From the NCBI GenBank assembly GCA_030745885.1, contig JASLNR010000013.1, positions 1 through 23,097 of the forward strand: a DNA stretch of 23,097 nucleotides, in the 5' to 3' direction. Source of the stretch: Candidatus Thalassarchaeaceae archaeon. GTDB taxonomy: Archaea; Thermoplasmatota; Poseidoniia; Poseidoniales; Thalassarchaeaceae. Within the stretch, counting starts at the first letter, position 1. Each line of letters opens with the position of its first letter. Below, piece by piece: positions 15,020 to 22,006 of the stretch. Position numbers and translations under genes: made by a program. The notes beneath the pieces are model-generated. The model did not search any database and was not told the DNA's origin. It was given only the letters and a program-made list of their open reading frames with translations.

Positions 15020-15901
15020 ATGGTTCAGCGGGTGGCAGTAATAGGTGCTGGCACCATGGGTTCTGGAATCGCGCAGATTTGCGCTCAAACGGGTTGGGAG
15101 ACTCGATTGTTTGACTCTTTACCAGAGGGCCTGGATGCTGGAATGGCACGTATCGATGCGTTCTGGAACGAGGGGATTCAGAGGGGCAAGACCACAGCAG
15201 AACAGAAGTCTGAGTGGTCAGGCAATCTAGGTGCAACAGCGAGTCTTGCTGATGCAGTTGCGGATGTCGACTTGGTCATCGAAGCGGTTCCGGAGATTCT
15301 CGAATTGAAGTTGGAGGTCTTCTCAGATCTCGACGAGTTGGCCCCCCCGGACGCCATTCTTGGTACCAATACCTCGGGATTAGGGATCTCCGGAATAGCG
15401 AATGCCACCAACCGGCCGGAGAAGGTCATTGGAATGCACTTCTTCAACCCGGTTCCCATCATGCAGTTGCTGGAGTTGGTGCGGCATGATGGTGTGTCGG
15501 ACGATACTATCTCTGAGGCATGGGCCATAGGTGAGGCGATGGGTAAGACGCCCATACTAGTGAACGATGTACCGGGATTCGCAACCAGCCGCTTGGGCGT
15601 GGTGCTTGGCAATGAGGCGATTAGGATGCTGGCTGATGGTGTGGCCAGCGCCAGCGACATAGATACCGCGATGCGCTTGGGATATCGGCATCCGATGGGT
15701 CCCCTGGAGCTGTCAGATCTCGTTGGCCTCGATGTTCGACACGATATACTGAACAGCCTTGCTGACGCGTTTGACGATGAGGGGTATCGTCCCCACCCGA
15801 TGTTGACTGCATTGGTTGATGCGGGTGATTTGGGAAAGAAGACCGGTCGAGGAATCTACGATTGGGGTTCTGGTGAGAAGGCTGAACGAAATCGGGGATG
15901 A
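15020..15901 (+). CDS. 3-hydroxyacyl-CoA dehydrogenase (3-hydroxybutyryl-CoA dehydrogenase type)
   Basis: A 293-residue NAD+-dependent dehydrogenase of full length. The N-terminal Rossmann fold begins VAVIGAGTMGSGIAQ. VIEAVPE and GTNTSGL follow. The catalytic His is in IGMHFFNPVP and its partner Glu in LLELV. The C-terminal helical domain reads DIDTAMRLGYRHPMGPLELSDLVGLD. Oxidises 3-hydroxyacyl-CoA to 3-oxoacyl-CoA. In a Box-like route it would act on the ring-opened chain after hydration. The usual Asn of the PGFxxNRL motif is Ser here (PGFATSRLG), a variant I associate with a known subgroup. The ATG at 15020 follows AGAGGG by 6 bases; a TTG at 15014, overlapping the preceding stop, is the alternative. 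Last gene of the cluster; no thiolase follows. Confidence 0.92.
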   Translation: MVQRVAVIGAGTMGSGIAQICAQTGWETRLFDSLPEGLDAGMARIDAFWNEGIQRGKTTAEQKSEWSGNLGATASLADAVADVDLVIEAVPEILELKLEVFSDLDELAPPDAILGTNTSGLGISGIANATNRPEKVIGMHFFNPVPIMQLLELVRHDGVSDDTISEAWAIGEAMGKTPILVNDVPGFATSRLGVVLGNEAIRMLADGVASASDIDTAMRLGYRHPMGPLELSDLVGLDVRHDILNSLADAFDDEGYRPHPMLTALVDAGDLGKKTGRGIYDWGSGEKAERNRG

Positions 15902-15950
15902 TGATTCACATTCCTATGGGCCAAACTAGCAGATGTCTTCTGTGAGAACA

Positions 15951-15966
15951 CCGGCACTAGCACCAT
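15951..15966 (+). repeat. Candidate attachment site, right copy
   Basis: CCGGCACTAGCACCAT equals the tRNA-Gly 3' end at 12020-12035 except for A in place of C at the ninth base. It is in the same orientation, begins 50 bases after the dehydrogenase stop, and no tRNA structure surrounds it. In the 75-base gap (15902-15976) between the convergent genes nothing else is notable. Confidence 0.65.
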
Positions 15967-15976
15967 TGCACGGCGC

Positions 15977-18900
15977 TCACTCCAGCTTCGAGTCGCGCAT
16001 TGCATAGACGAAGGCCCCGAGGCCGAGCACTAGCATGAGGCCGAGGGAGCCGACGACCAGCTCGGTCGAGTGCTCGGTGACCCAGTTGCTGCCATCGGCA
16101 CCAGAGGAAGCCCTCTCGAGCGTGATGATATGATTCTGCTCACTTATTGGGGTCATGGACAGAAAACCATCGGTAGCCCGAACCCGAATCGGCATCTCCC
16201 CTTCGCCCAGAGTGGACCTAGCGCCGAACTGGAGAGTGTATATGCCGTCTCCAGCAACGCGATCAGCCCCGGTTCCGTCATCGTAAAGCAGCAGCCAATT
16301 CTCCGACTGGCCTATGGGGGCCAACCTTCCTATCTTCGCCTGTGCCGAGGAGACACCGTCGAAATCATGAATCGCCACCTCAATCGTGTGGCCCAATGCA
16401 TCACCCGACAAGGGCACTTTGACGGTTTCAACCACGACTTGTTCTCGCAATAGGATGAGGTTCGATATGGTTGGTGGGTCGTTCACGATCTTGAGCTGCT
16501 TGGCTGACTTGGGGTATGCTCCCGTCTGGACATTGGTCGTCGAAATCGAGGCGTCACCCTCATCGATGATGAGAATGGGGATGGACTGCTTGCCCGGAGC
16601 CATGCTTTCGGGTACGGTGAAGGTCCCTGACCAGACCTCGCCCGTGCTAGTCAGTTGGGTCAGCTCCCCGCCAATGCCCAACAGGTCGACTGCGACGGAC
16701 TCGATTCCGTGGCCGTCCACCGCCGTGACCGTAACTTCGACCTGTTCGCCGCGAAGGGTGATCTCCGGGGAGAAGTCGATTGACGTCATCCGTGGCGGGG
16801 AGTTTGTGACAAGGAGGCTGGCATCGGTGTCTACCGTGGTCCAGACGTCCTGCATTGTAACCGTCACAGGAATCTGCCCGAACTGTAGACCGTCGTGGGA
16901 AATGCGAGCGGTCCAGACGCTGTCGTGGATGACCTGGTCCCCCAATAGCCCCGAGTCGGAGAGCTCGATAGTGCCTAGGCCGATCCCAGAGAGATCGGCG
17001 CTGACTGCGATGATATCGGTATCGACGTCGACGACGACGATCTCCAGATGGGCCATGCCCCCTTCAGTCGTAAGGATGCCCTCGCGGAACTTGACCGAAG
17101 AGTGGGGGTCGGAGAAGAGGGATGGGGGGGTGTTCTCATCGAGGGTGATGATGGCGGGGTATAGGACTCGGTCAATGGTCTGGTGCTCGAGGAAGGCTAT
17201 GTCGTCCTCAGGTCCGGAATCACCAAGTTCGACTTCCACCCAGCGGTTCACCTCGCTGAGGAGGCCAGCAAGCATGCCCTCGTTGATGATGCTTCCAGAG
17301 GCGGGGCTGTCTTCTCCGAAAGCGCCTTGCCAATCGGCGACGCTGAGATTGTGGCCATCGACCGTCTGTTCGCTCTCTCCTGTCACAGTCACATCCAGCA
17401 CCATCGCTGCGTTGCCCACCAGCGAGAAGCTGTCGCCGACTATGAGGATCTGCGGGCAGACCCCGGTCTCTCTGGAAATGTGATTCGAGAAGACAGCGGA
17501 AGCCTCGGGAGCCTCGGCTTGGCGGATGAGGGGGGAGTTCTCGGGATACTCGTCCTCTACCGAGCCGTTGTCCTCGACGTAGGTGTAGCGTATGGTACGA
17601 TTCCACCAGTCCTCCTGTGGGACGGTATACTCGTAGGTCAGGTTGTGCTCGGCCTCGAACTCCTGTTCGATTGGTCCGAAAGGCGTGGCCGAAACGTTGA
17701 GCCAGAACTCATTCTGTATCTTGTCGGCCTCGAACAGGTTCCCGCTGGCGTTCTCGTAGACGCTCGATTCGACGATTCTCCTTACTAAGCCGAAGCTGCC
17801 CTCGGCGTCACCATCGTAGGTTCCGTCGACAATGACGGTGTTTGCTATCGTCTCGCCGCCCTCGGATTGGATGTGGAAGATCGGGATTGTGCCATTCGCC
17901 TCGATGTACGGGTATTCCTCCGAGGCTATGAAGTCGAAATCCCCGCTGCCATAGAGGCGCGTGTACTGGTCAGTTCGGATTCCCTCCTCCCACTTCTCTC
18001 GAATGATTAGTTCATCGAGCTCGAAGGAGAAGCTATCGGAGCCAGCGCCAGAAAGTCTCACTGAGGCGTTGGCCTCGATCTGGACGTCTTGGAGGCGCCG
18101 GAGGCCGTCGTCGTCCCATATCTCGTAGTAGAACAGCGAGATCTGCCCGAAGGCCCCGGTTGTGCTATTGTTGTCGCCCCCGTTGAAGGAGAGCCATCCG
18201 GTGCCCTCGAAGCGCATGCGTTCGGTTACCTCTCCCTCCGAGAAGGAGCGTAGGACGTAAGCGTCGCTAATCCGGGCGTCTATGGTGAAATCGCCCCCAT
18301 CTTCGCCGCCTTGAAATGATAGGGTCCCGTCACCGGACATCTCGAAGTCCTGCTGGATTAGCTCTGTGCCGTCATAGGTCTCGTTGAGCCAAATCCTATC
18401 TAGGTTCAGGTTCACCACGGCACCCACGGAATCATTGGTCAAATCGAGGAAGAGGGTGCCATTGCCAAGTTCGTTCGACTCGAGGATGCTGCCGGCCCGC
18501 CTCTGCCAGCCTCTGCCCTCGAAGGAGATTCCTTGGCCCTCGACCTCCTCCATCCCCGAGAGCGACCAGTCAGTCTCGCGAGTCACCTCGTGATCTGCGA
18601 TCGGCTGGTTCCAATTGGTGACCTTGAGCGTTCTGCTGCAAACTGAATCGATGGTTTCGACCTCGATGGTCACTATATCGTCGAAGACGGGAGTGGTGGA
18701 GAGCAATACATCGATTTCACCACCAGCACTAATCATTGAAACGTTGAAGGAATCGATGATGTCGATGCCTTCGCGAAGATGCTGCACGCTGAGGTTAATC
18801 GCTCCGGGAGAGGAGCCGTTGGTGAATGGGGGGTCGAAGGTGACGCGGTACCTGTGCAATACGCTGATGGTGTAGTTCCCATCATCATCCCACTGCCAGT

Positions 18901-19024
18901 CCTCGCCCCAGTCGACGAGGACCTTGCATGTCGTCGCCTGCTCTTCCTGAGCGCTGACCATGTAAGCGGGAAAGCTCAGCAGGATCAGGGACAGCACTGC
19001 TAGTGCCTCACGGCCTCGTGACAC
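15977..19024 (-). CDS. Large secreted, C-terminally membrane-anchored protein with Ig-like repeats
   Basis: A 1015-residue surface protein of no recognised family. Residues 1-25 form a signal peptide (LAVLSLILLSFPAYMVSAQ). About 600 residues of acidic, beta-rich sequence follow, with many N-x-S/T sites and alternating strands (SFEGRGWQR, DGTLSFQGGEDGG, WLSFNGGDNNS) that look like a repetitive beta-solenoid or sandwich. The last third holds about three Ig-like/transthyretin-like modules, each ending in a PP junction (NTPPSLF, NSPPRMT, NDPPTIS). One contains GAGDGIYTLQF-like sequence (VAGDGIYTLQF). A single helix near residues 985-1007 and a short charged tail (RDSKLE) anchor it. Likely a cell-surface or adhesion protein. 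The start is GTG, supported by an AGGAGGG ribosome site 4-5 bases upstream. Confidence 0.82.
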   Translation of the reverse strand: MSRGREALAVLSLILLSFPAYMVSAQEEQATTCKVLVDWGEDWQWDDDGNYTISVLHRYRVTFDPPFTNGSSPGAINLSVQHLREGIDIIDSFNVSMISAGGEIDVLLSTTPVFDDIVTIEVETIDSVCSRTLKVTNWNQPIADHEVTRETDWSLSGMEEVEGQGISFEGRGWQRRAGSILESNELGNGTLFLDLTNDSVGAVVNLNLDRIWLNETYDGTELIQQDFEMSGDGTLSFQGGEDGGDFTIDARISDAYVLRSFSEGEVTERMRFEGTGWLSFNGGDNNSTTGAFGQISLFYYEIWDDDGLRRLQDVQIEANASVRLSGAGSDSFSFELDELIIREKWEEGIRTDQYTRLYGSGDFDFIASEEYPYIEANGTIPIFHIQSEGGETIANTVIVDGTYDGDAEGSFGLVRRIVESSVYENASGNLFEADKIQNEFWLNVSATPFGPIEQEFEAEHNLTYEYTVPQEDWWNRTIRYTYVEDNGSVEDEYPENSPLIRQAEAPEASAVFSNHISRETGVCPQILIVGDSFSLVGNAAMVLDVTVTGESEQTVDGHNLSVADWQGAFGEDSPASGSIINEGMLAGLLSEVNRWVEVELGDSGPEDDIAFLEHQTIDRVLYPAIITLDENTPPSLFSDPHSSVKFREGILTTEGGMAHLEIVVVDVDTDIIAVSADLSGIGLGTIELSDSGLLGDQVIHDSVWTARISHDGLQFGQIPVTVTMQDVWTTVDTDASLLVTNSPPRMTSIDFSPEITLRGEQVEVTVTAVDGHGIESVAVDLLGIGGELTQLTSTGEVWSGTFTVPESMAPGKQSIPILIIDEGDASISTTNVQTGAYPKSAKQLKIVNDPPTISNLILLREQVVVETVKVPLSGDALGHTIEVAIHDFDGVSSAQAKIGRLAPIGQSENWLLLYDDGTGADRVAGDGIYTLQFGARSTLGEGEMPIRVRATDGFLSMTPISEQNHIITLERASSGADGSNWVTEHSTELVVGSLGLMLVLGLGAFVYAMRDSKLE

Positions 19025-19083
19025 GCTGCCCTCCTGAGATTAGGGCATTTCAACCAATGCCCGTCCTGTCAGCCGCTCGGACC

Positions 19084-19500
19084 CTAGAATAGGGGTTCCT
19101 CGTAGTCATCGTCGGCGCCGGATCGCTCCCTCCAGAGATTGGCGGGCATTCCGTCGTAGATGTCAGCGTACGGATCCTCGTTCGCGGCCTTCTTCCTCTG
19201 GGCCTCCGCTGCGGCCTTGGCGAAGTTCTCGGCATTGGGCTTGAACTTCCAATAGTGGATTCGCCACTCCCTGCCATCCCACAAGGTGGTCTCCTCGGAC
19301 TCGGTTGTCAGCAGGTCGTAGTCCTGAAGTTGGTAGAACAGGTTCCTGTCCGTGGGCTCGAGAGCATTATCAATTATGCGATTGGAGAAGCCGAAGAATC
19401 CTAGCGCGTGCTCGGCAATTGACTCTGCGACAGTGGTCTCCATGTCGATGTCGACCTTGCTCTTGATGGCCTGAGTGAGTTGCGCCAGCGTCAGCCCCAT
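19084..19500 (-). CDS. DUF6015-like conserved archaeal protein
   Basis: A 138-residue soluble protein. Its core (LTQAIKSKVDIDMETTVAES, then AEHALGFFGFSNRIIDNALEP, DRNLFYQLQDYDLLTTESEE, and TTLWDGREWRIHYWKF) resembles the DUF6015 proteins of Thermoplasmata-related archaea as I remember them. The arrangement suggests an N-terminal helical part and a small winged-helix-like C-terminal part; function unknown. An Ala/Lys-rich helix and acidic tail finish it. The ATG at 19500 follows GGGTGGGAAC and gives MGLTLAQL. The frame opens at 19545, but those residues look non-coding and overlap the probable TATA element (minus-strand TTTGAAATAA at 19533-19542). The gene lies upstream of the large surface protein gene on the same strand and is divergent from the agmatinase gene. 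Confidence 0.8.
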   Translation of the reverse strand: MGLTLAQLTQAIKSKVDIDMETTVAESIAEHALGFFGFSNRIIDNALEPTDRNLFYQLQDYDLLTTESEETTLWDGREWRIHYWKFKPNAENFAKAAAEAQRKKAANEDPYADIYDGMPANLWRERSGADDDYEEPLF

Positions 19501-19532
19501 GTTCCCACCCGTATGCAAAGTAGAGGGCGACG

Positions 19533-19542
19533 TTATTTCAAA
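19533..19542 (-). promoter_or_regulatory. Candidate TATA box for the DUF6015-like gene
   Basis: The minus strand reads TTTGAAATAA, 33-42 bases before the ATG at 19500, within a 118-base divergent gap. On the other strand, TTAATCTG at 19591-19598 is about 25 bases before the agmatinase GTG at 19619 and could drive a leaderless transcript. Both assigned by position and composition only. Confidence 0.3.
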
Positions 19543-19618
19543 CATCGGGCCATATGTGCCGATTCGGCTATCCGGAGGTTCCCGAAGCGGTTAATCTGAG
19601 CGTCCTCGTCGCTTGCCT

Positions 19619-20551
19619 GTGAGCGATTCGCACGCACCGAGCTTCCTGGGTCTGGAGGAGTCCGAGTCGGGTCCGTGGGACGTCGTGGTGCTCCCGGTCC
19701 CGCTCGAGATGACCGTGAGCTATGGCGATGGGACGGTCGACGGGCCCGCCGCATGCATCAGAGCGAGTTCGCAGGTCGAGCTGCACGACCCCATTCTGCC
19801 CGCCGAGCTCCCTTGTGGCGCCTCAATCCACACCGCGGAGCCTTGGTCCTCCCAGGCCCCCAGCCTGCGCGAGCAACTCGACTCGATAGTCGATTACCTC
19901 GGGCCTTGGATGAGGGGGGAGCACTTCCCGCTGGTCCTAGGTGGTGAGCATGGGATCCTTCTTCCCATCGTGGAGGCGATGGAGGGTCATCCCGGGATAA
20001 CGAGCCTTGCTGACCTCACGATTGTGCAGGTGGATGCTCATGCGGACCTGCGTGACGAACTCAATGGGGAGCGCCTCTCCCACGGAACGGTGATCAGAAG
20101 GGCTTTGGATTCTGGAGTGGGGGGTGTAATCCAAGTCGGAGTCAGGGCCTATAGCAAGGAGGAGTCCGATCTCATAGAGCGAGACGGGCGTGTCGAGACG
20201 TGGCTGGCACGCGACCTCTTCGGTGTCGCAGACGGGCAGCTGGGGTGGACGAGGCTGCTGGAGAGGATCTCCAAGATCGAGGGTTCCGTCTGGCTGACCT
20301 TCGATGTGGATGGTCTCGATGGCACCCTGGTGCCGTCCACCGGAACTCCGATCCCGGGAGGGTTGTCTCACTGGGGGGCAGCCGAGCTCATCGAAACGCT
20401 GTTCGCCGCCCCGGGGTGCGAGGTCCTAGGAGCGGACGTGAACGAGATCGTACCGGATGACGAGGGTTCTCTGACGGAGTTCAGCGCAGCCCTAACGGCC
20501 ACCAAGATCCTGGCTTGCCACATCCTCGCACAGCATCCTCAGAAGGGTTGA
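19619..20551 (+). CDS. speB: Agmatinase / arginase-family ureohydrolase
   Basis: A 310-residue ureohydrolase. Binuclear Mn ligands are all visible: GGEHG (His), QVDAHADLRDE (Asp, His, Asp) and TFDVDGLDGTLVPSTGTPIPGGLSHWGA (two Asp plus the agmatinase-like STGTPxPGG loop). SHGTVIRRA contributes to substrate binding. Agmatinase makes putrescine and urea from agmatine; the STGTPxPGG loop favours agmatinase over arginase or formimidoylglutamase. In euryarchaea agmatine is the route to polyamines and hypusine. The GTG at 19619 is preferred: the frame opens at a TTG six bases earlier, and a TATA-like block about 25 bases upstream fits a leaderless start here. The carboxypeptidase gene follows after 25 bases. 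Confidence 0.9.
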   Translation: MSDSHAPSFLGLEESESGPWDVVVLPVPLEMTVSYGDGTVDGPAACIRASSQVELHDPILPAELPCGASIHTAEPWSSQAPSLREQLDSIVDYLGPWMRGEHFPLVLGGEHGILLPIVEAMEGHPGITSLADLTIVQVDAHADLRDELNGERLSHGTVIRRALDSGVGGVIQVGVRAYSKEESDLIERDGRVETWLARDLFGVADGQLGWTRLLERISKIEGSVWLTFDVDGLDGTLVPSTGTPIPGGLSHWGAAELIETLFAAPGCEVLGADVNEIVPDDEGSLTEFSAALTATKILACHILAQHPQKG

Positions 20552-20576
20552 ATCGCCCCCGCCGGCTCCCGTTTCC

Positions 20577-21911
20577 ATGCAGCGTGCCGCGGCGCTGGTT
20601 CTATTCGCAATGATCGTCTTCGGTGGCGCTGCCCCATTCTCCAGCGCCCAGCAGCCGGGCATAATCCAAGATCACTGGTACCACAGCTACGCCACTCTGA
20701 CCGTGGATCTGCAGGCATGGGAGGACGACTACCCGGAGGTGGTCCGGCTGACCAGCGCGGGAACCACGCTGCACGGCAGGCAGCAGTGGGTGCTGCAGAT
20801 ATCAGACTGGTCGGTTGGCAACAAGAGCGACGGCTCGCCCAAGGAGAAGGTGTACATCGACGGAGGGCACCACGGCAACGAGCACCTGGGGACTGAGCTG
20901 GCATTCCTGACCGCCGAGTTCTACATCGAAGGATGGGGCGACGGCGATGCCGAGGCTGTTGAGGTGCTGCAGAGCACCGAGATACACATCATGGTGCTGC
21001 TCAACGCCGACGGCAACGATGCCGACACCCGGTGGAACATGAACCAGGTCGACTTGAACCGCAACTACGACCACCACTGGACAACCGACGAGACTGCTAG
21101 TGGGGACGGTCCTTTCAGCGAGCCCGAGACCAGCAACAACGCCGACTACATGCACGAGTGGGTGACCGAGGCCGACCTCTACGTCACCATGCACACAGGC
21201 ACCTGGATTCTGGCCTACCCATGGGGCTTCACCCCCAGCATGCCCTCGGACTGGGAGCTCTTCGAGTTCATACGCGACGACATCCACGAGAAGATCGACG
21301 GCGACCTCCCGATCCGCAACGCCAACGCCGGAATCTACCCGACCCATGGGACCAGTCGTGACTACGGTTACGGTGTGATGGGCTACCCATGCTTCACCTT
21401 CGAGACAGATGACGAGCAGTTCCTGCTCGGCAGCATTCAATCGATCAGCGATCGCCTAGCTCTCGAGCTCGAGGTGATGCGTTACCTGATCTCCAACGTC
21501 TGGTACTGGCGAGCTAGGCTCAGCGTGAACTCTCTGGTGGTCGAGGACGACTACGTCGATCTGAGCGTGATCAATCTGGGCCGGGCCAGCACGGCCAACG
21601 CCACCGTGCACTACGTGGACGAGGCGGGCGAGGTGCTGTGGCACTCGGACAACTTCAGCGTCAACGCCAGCAATCAAACCGATGCGCGGCTCGACGCAAG
21701 CGGTCTGGTCATGACGACTGGGGGCAGCTTCGAGCTGCACTACCAGAAGCGCGTGATCGACGCCGCCCTGTGGGTTAACGAGCCGGTCAACGAGTCGGTG
21801 ATTACAACGACGAAGGGCAGCGAGGGGCTGCTGCCTGCACCCTCGCTGGCACTGAGCATGCTGTGCATCCTATTCGCAGCGACTAGGGTGAGGAAGACGG
21901 AATCGGCATAA
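20577..21911 (+). CDS. Secreted, membrane-anchored M14 zinc carboxypeptidase
   Basis: A 444-residue extracellular metallopeptidase. Residues 1-24 are a signal peptide ending in SSAQ. The M14 zinc site is His99/Glu102 in GGHHGNEHLG and His206 in YVTMHTG. Substrate-binding Asn161-Arg162 is in VDLNRNYDHHW and the catalytic Glu276 in CFTFETDDE. LNADGND and the SEPET loop are also typical. After the catalytic domain (to about residue 310) comes a CARDB-like beta domain with N-x-S/T sites. The C-terminal LPAPSLALSMLCILFAATRVRK is a short helix with a basic tail, resembling archaeosortase-type or simple tail anchors. It would trim peptides outside the cell. Followed by a strong hairpin and an intracellular-type aminopeptidase gene, giving a small peptide-utilisation neighbourhood. 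Confidence 0.92.
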   Translation: MQRAAALVLFAMIVFGGAAPFSSAQQPGIIQDHWYHSYATLTVDLQAWEDDYPEVVRLTSAGTTLHGRQQWVLQISDWSVGNKSDGSPKEKVYIDGGHHGNEHLGTELAFLTAEFYIEGWGDGDAEAVEVLQSTEIHIMVLLNADGNDADTRWNMNQVDLNRNYDHHWTTDETASGDGPFSEPETSNNADYMHEWVTEADLYVTMHTGTWILAYPWGFTPSMPSDWELFEFIRDDIHEKIDGDLPIRNANAGIYPTHGTSRDYGYGVMGYPCFTFETDDEQFLLGSIQSISDRLALELEVMRYLISNVWYWRARLSVNSLVVEDDYVDLSVINLGRASTANATVHYVDEAGEVLWHSDNFSVNASNQTDARLDASGLVMTTGGSFELHYQKRVIDAALWVNEPVNESVITTTKGSEGLLPAPSLALSMLCILFAATRVRKTESA

Positions 21912-21927
21912 ATTCACTGATATTATA

Positions 21928-21959
21928 TTGAAAAATACCTCTAAGGGGCTATTTTTCAA
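21928..21959 (+). terminator. Long A/T-stem hairpin, possible terminator
   Basis: TTGAAAAATA (21928-21937) and TATTTTTCAA (21950-21959) pair perfectly over 10 bp around a 12-base centre that can add CCT/AGG pairing. It sits 16 bases after the carboxypeptidase stop in the A/T-rich 95-base gap before the aminopeptidase gene. The T5 run on the 3' arm fits termination at a U-tract, but the symmetry equally fits a regulator's binding site or a bidirectional element. The TTTGTATAG just after it (about 21968-21976) may be the TATA box of the next gene. Confidence 0.5.
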
Positions 21960-22006
21960 GGCGATTCTTTGTATAGCAGGACTGAATCGGCGAGTATGGC
22001 GTAATT

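Larger units (their letters stand above)
12020..15966. mobile_element. Putative small genomic island inserted at tRNA-Gly
   Basis: About 3.9 kb lies between two near-identical 16-base copies of the tRNA-Gly 3' end. It contains exactly one same-strand cluster of four genes (hydratase, BoxB, unknown, dehydrogenase) plus a non-coding leader. The interval is more A/T rich than its surroundings: hand counts give 25 of 60 G+C at 13381-13440 and 27 of 60 at 14581-14640, against 38 of 60 at 16681-16740 and 43 of 60 at 2041-2100. Codons such as CGA and GAT are commoner. No integrase, transposase or origin is seen, so if it is an island it is a decayed one or was moved by a factor encoded elsewhere. 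Confidence 0.5.

Noticed and set aside
15951..15966. Second, partial tRNA gene
   Set aside because: Only the tRNA 3' end is repeated. No acceptor 5' strand, anticodon arm or T-arm can be formed with the preceding bases, so it is a repeat and not a gene.
16386..17483. Long open frame of 365 codons on the plus strand
   Set aside because: It lies antisense to the large surface-protein gene, whose minus-strand product has a signal peptide, Ig-like modules and an anchor. The plus-strand translation is a Ser/Arg/Pro-rich sequence with no motif, typical of a shadow frame.
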